Source of the DNA: Lentzea pudingi
GTDB taxonomy: Bacteria > Actinomycetota > Actinomycetes > Mycobacteriales > Pseudonocardiaceae
Reading direction: 5' to 3'
Assembly: GCF_014646255.1 (NCBI RefSeq)
Contig: NZ_BMNC01000032.1
Coordinates: 1-33,388, forward strand
Length of the DNA: 33,388 bases
The notes below the pieces were generated by a model. It searched no databases. It was not told the DNA's origin and saw only the letters and a program-made list of their open reading frames with translations. Positions 33,302 through 33,388 of this stretch are shown piece by piece. Each line of letters begins with the position of its first letter. The first letter of the stretch is position 1. A program made the position numbers and the translations under genes.

Positions 33302-33388
33302 ATGAAACTTGCGAAGATCACCGGGGCTGTCGCCGCGCTCGGCGTCGCCCTGACCGTCCTGACCGCGCCGGTCGCGTCCGCCGCTCCC
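33302..33388 (+). CDS. Secreted protein, 5' end only (cut by window edge)
   Basis: ATG 33302, preceded by GAAGGG at good spacing, encodes 29 residues that form a complete Sec signal peptide: MKLAKITGAV, then a hydrophobic core ALGVALTVL, then APVASAAP with a predicted AXA cleavage site. The mature part lies outside the window, so the function cannot be given. Confidence 0.8.
   Translation, partial: MKLAKITGAVAALGVALTVLTAPVASAAP

Overview
The window is high-GC DNA with GTG/TTG starts, tightly coupled operons, a SARP-type regulator and many actinobacterial IS families. It looks like a filamentous actinomycete; placement near Pseudonocardiales is my inference, not a database result. No tRNA, rRNA or CRISPR array was seen.

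Layout. (1) 0.2-3.5 kb: a secreted subtilisin-like protease with its own terminator, then a DEDDh exonuclease, both on the minus strand. (2) 3.7-5.5 kb: an apparently intact ISAzo13-type insertion sequence. (3) 5.5-6.9 kb: gene-poor DNA with hairpins and the relic of a YcaO-type RiPP enzyme. (4) 6.95-21.0 kb: one plus-strand biosynthetic operon. Its order is SAM methyltransferase, MccF-type S66 peptidase, anticodon-domain-less AspRS/AsnRS-like enzyme, clan-CD (caspase/gingipain-like) protein with a zinc ribbon, MFS exporter, NRPS A-T, cytochrome P450, NRPS A-T-C, second AspRS/AsnRS-like enzyme, and the first 36 codons of another AspRS-type gene cut off by an IS3 element. (5) 21.0-26.6 kb: a patchwork of IS3, ISAs1, ISL3, IS630 and IS1380 debris around an intact archaeal-type aspartyl-tRNA synthetase on the minus strand. 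That gene has a recognisable T-box leader. (6) 26.6-30.8 kb: an imine-reductase-like dehydrogenase divergent from a 1077-residue SARP/AfsR regulator. (7) 30.8-33.4 kb: an IS21 IstB relic and three small secreted-protein loci, the last cut by the window edge.

How it may work (inference). The operon should make a small peptide-derived metabolite: two adenylation modules without a thioesterase, tailored by P450 and methyltransferase, with one or both aminoacyl-tRNA-synthetase-like enzymes probably acting as adenylate-forming ligases. Two features point to aspartyl-adenylate or AspRS biology as the target. One is an MccF-type peptidase, a family known for immunity to microcin C-like aminoacyl-nucleotides. 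The other is a spare AspRS whose T-box appears to carry an Asp (GAC) specifier and to hide its Shine-Dalgarno sequence until uncharged tRNA accumulates. That combination would be an inducible target-duplication resistance device beside the cluster it protects against. It is the most interesting part of the window.
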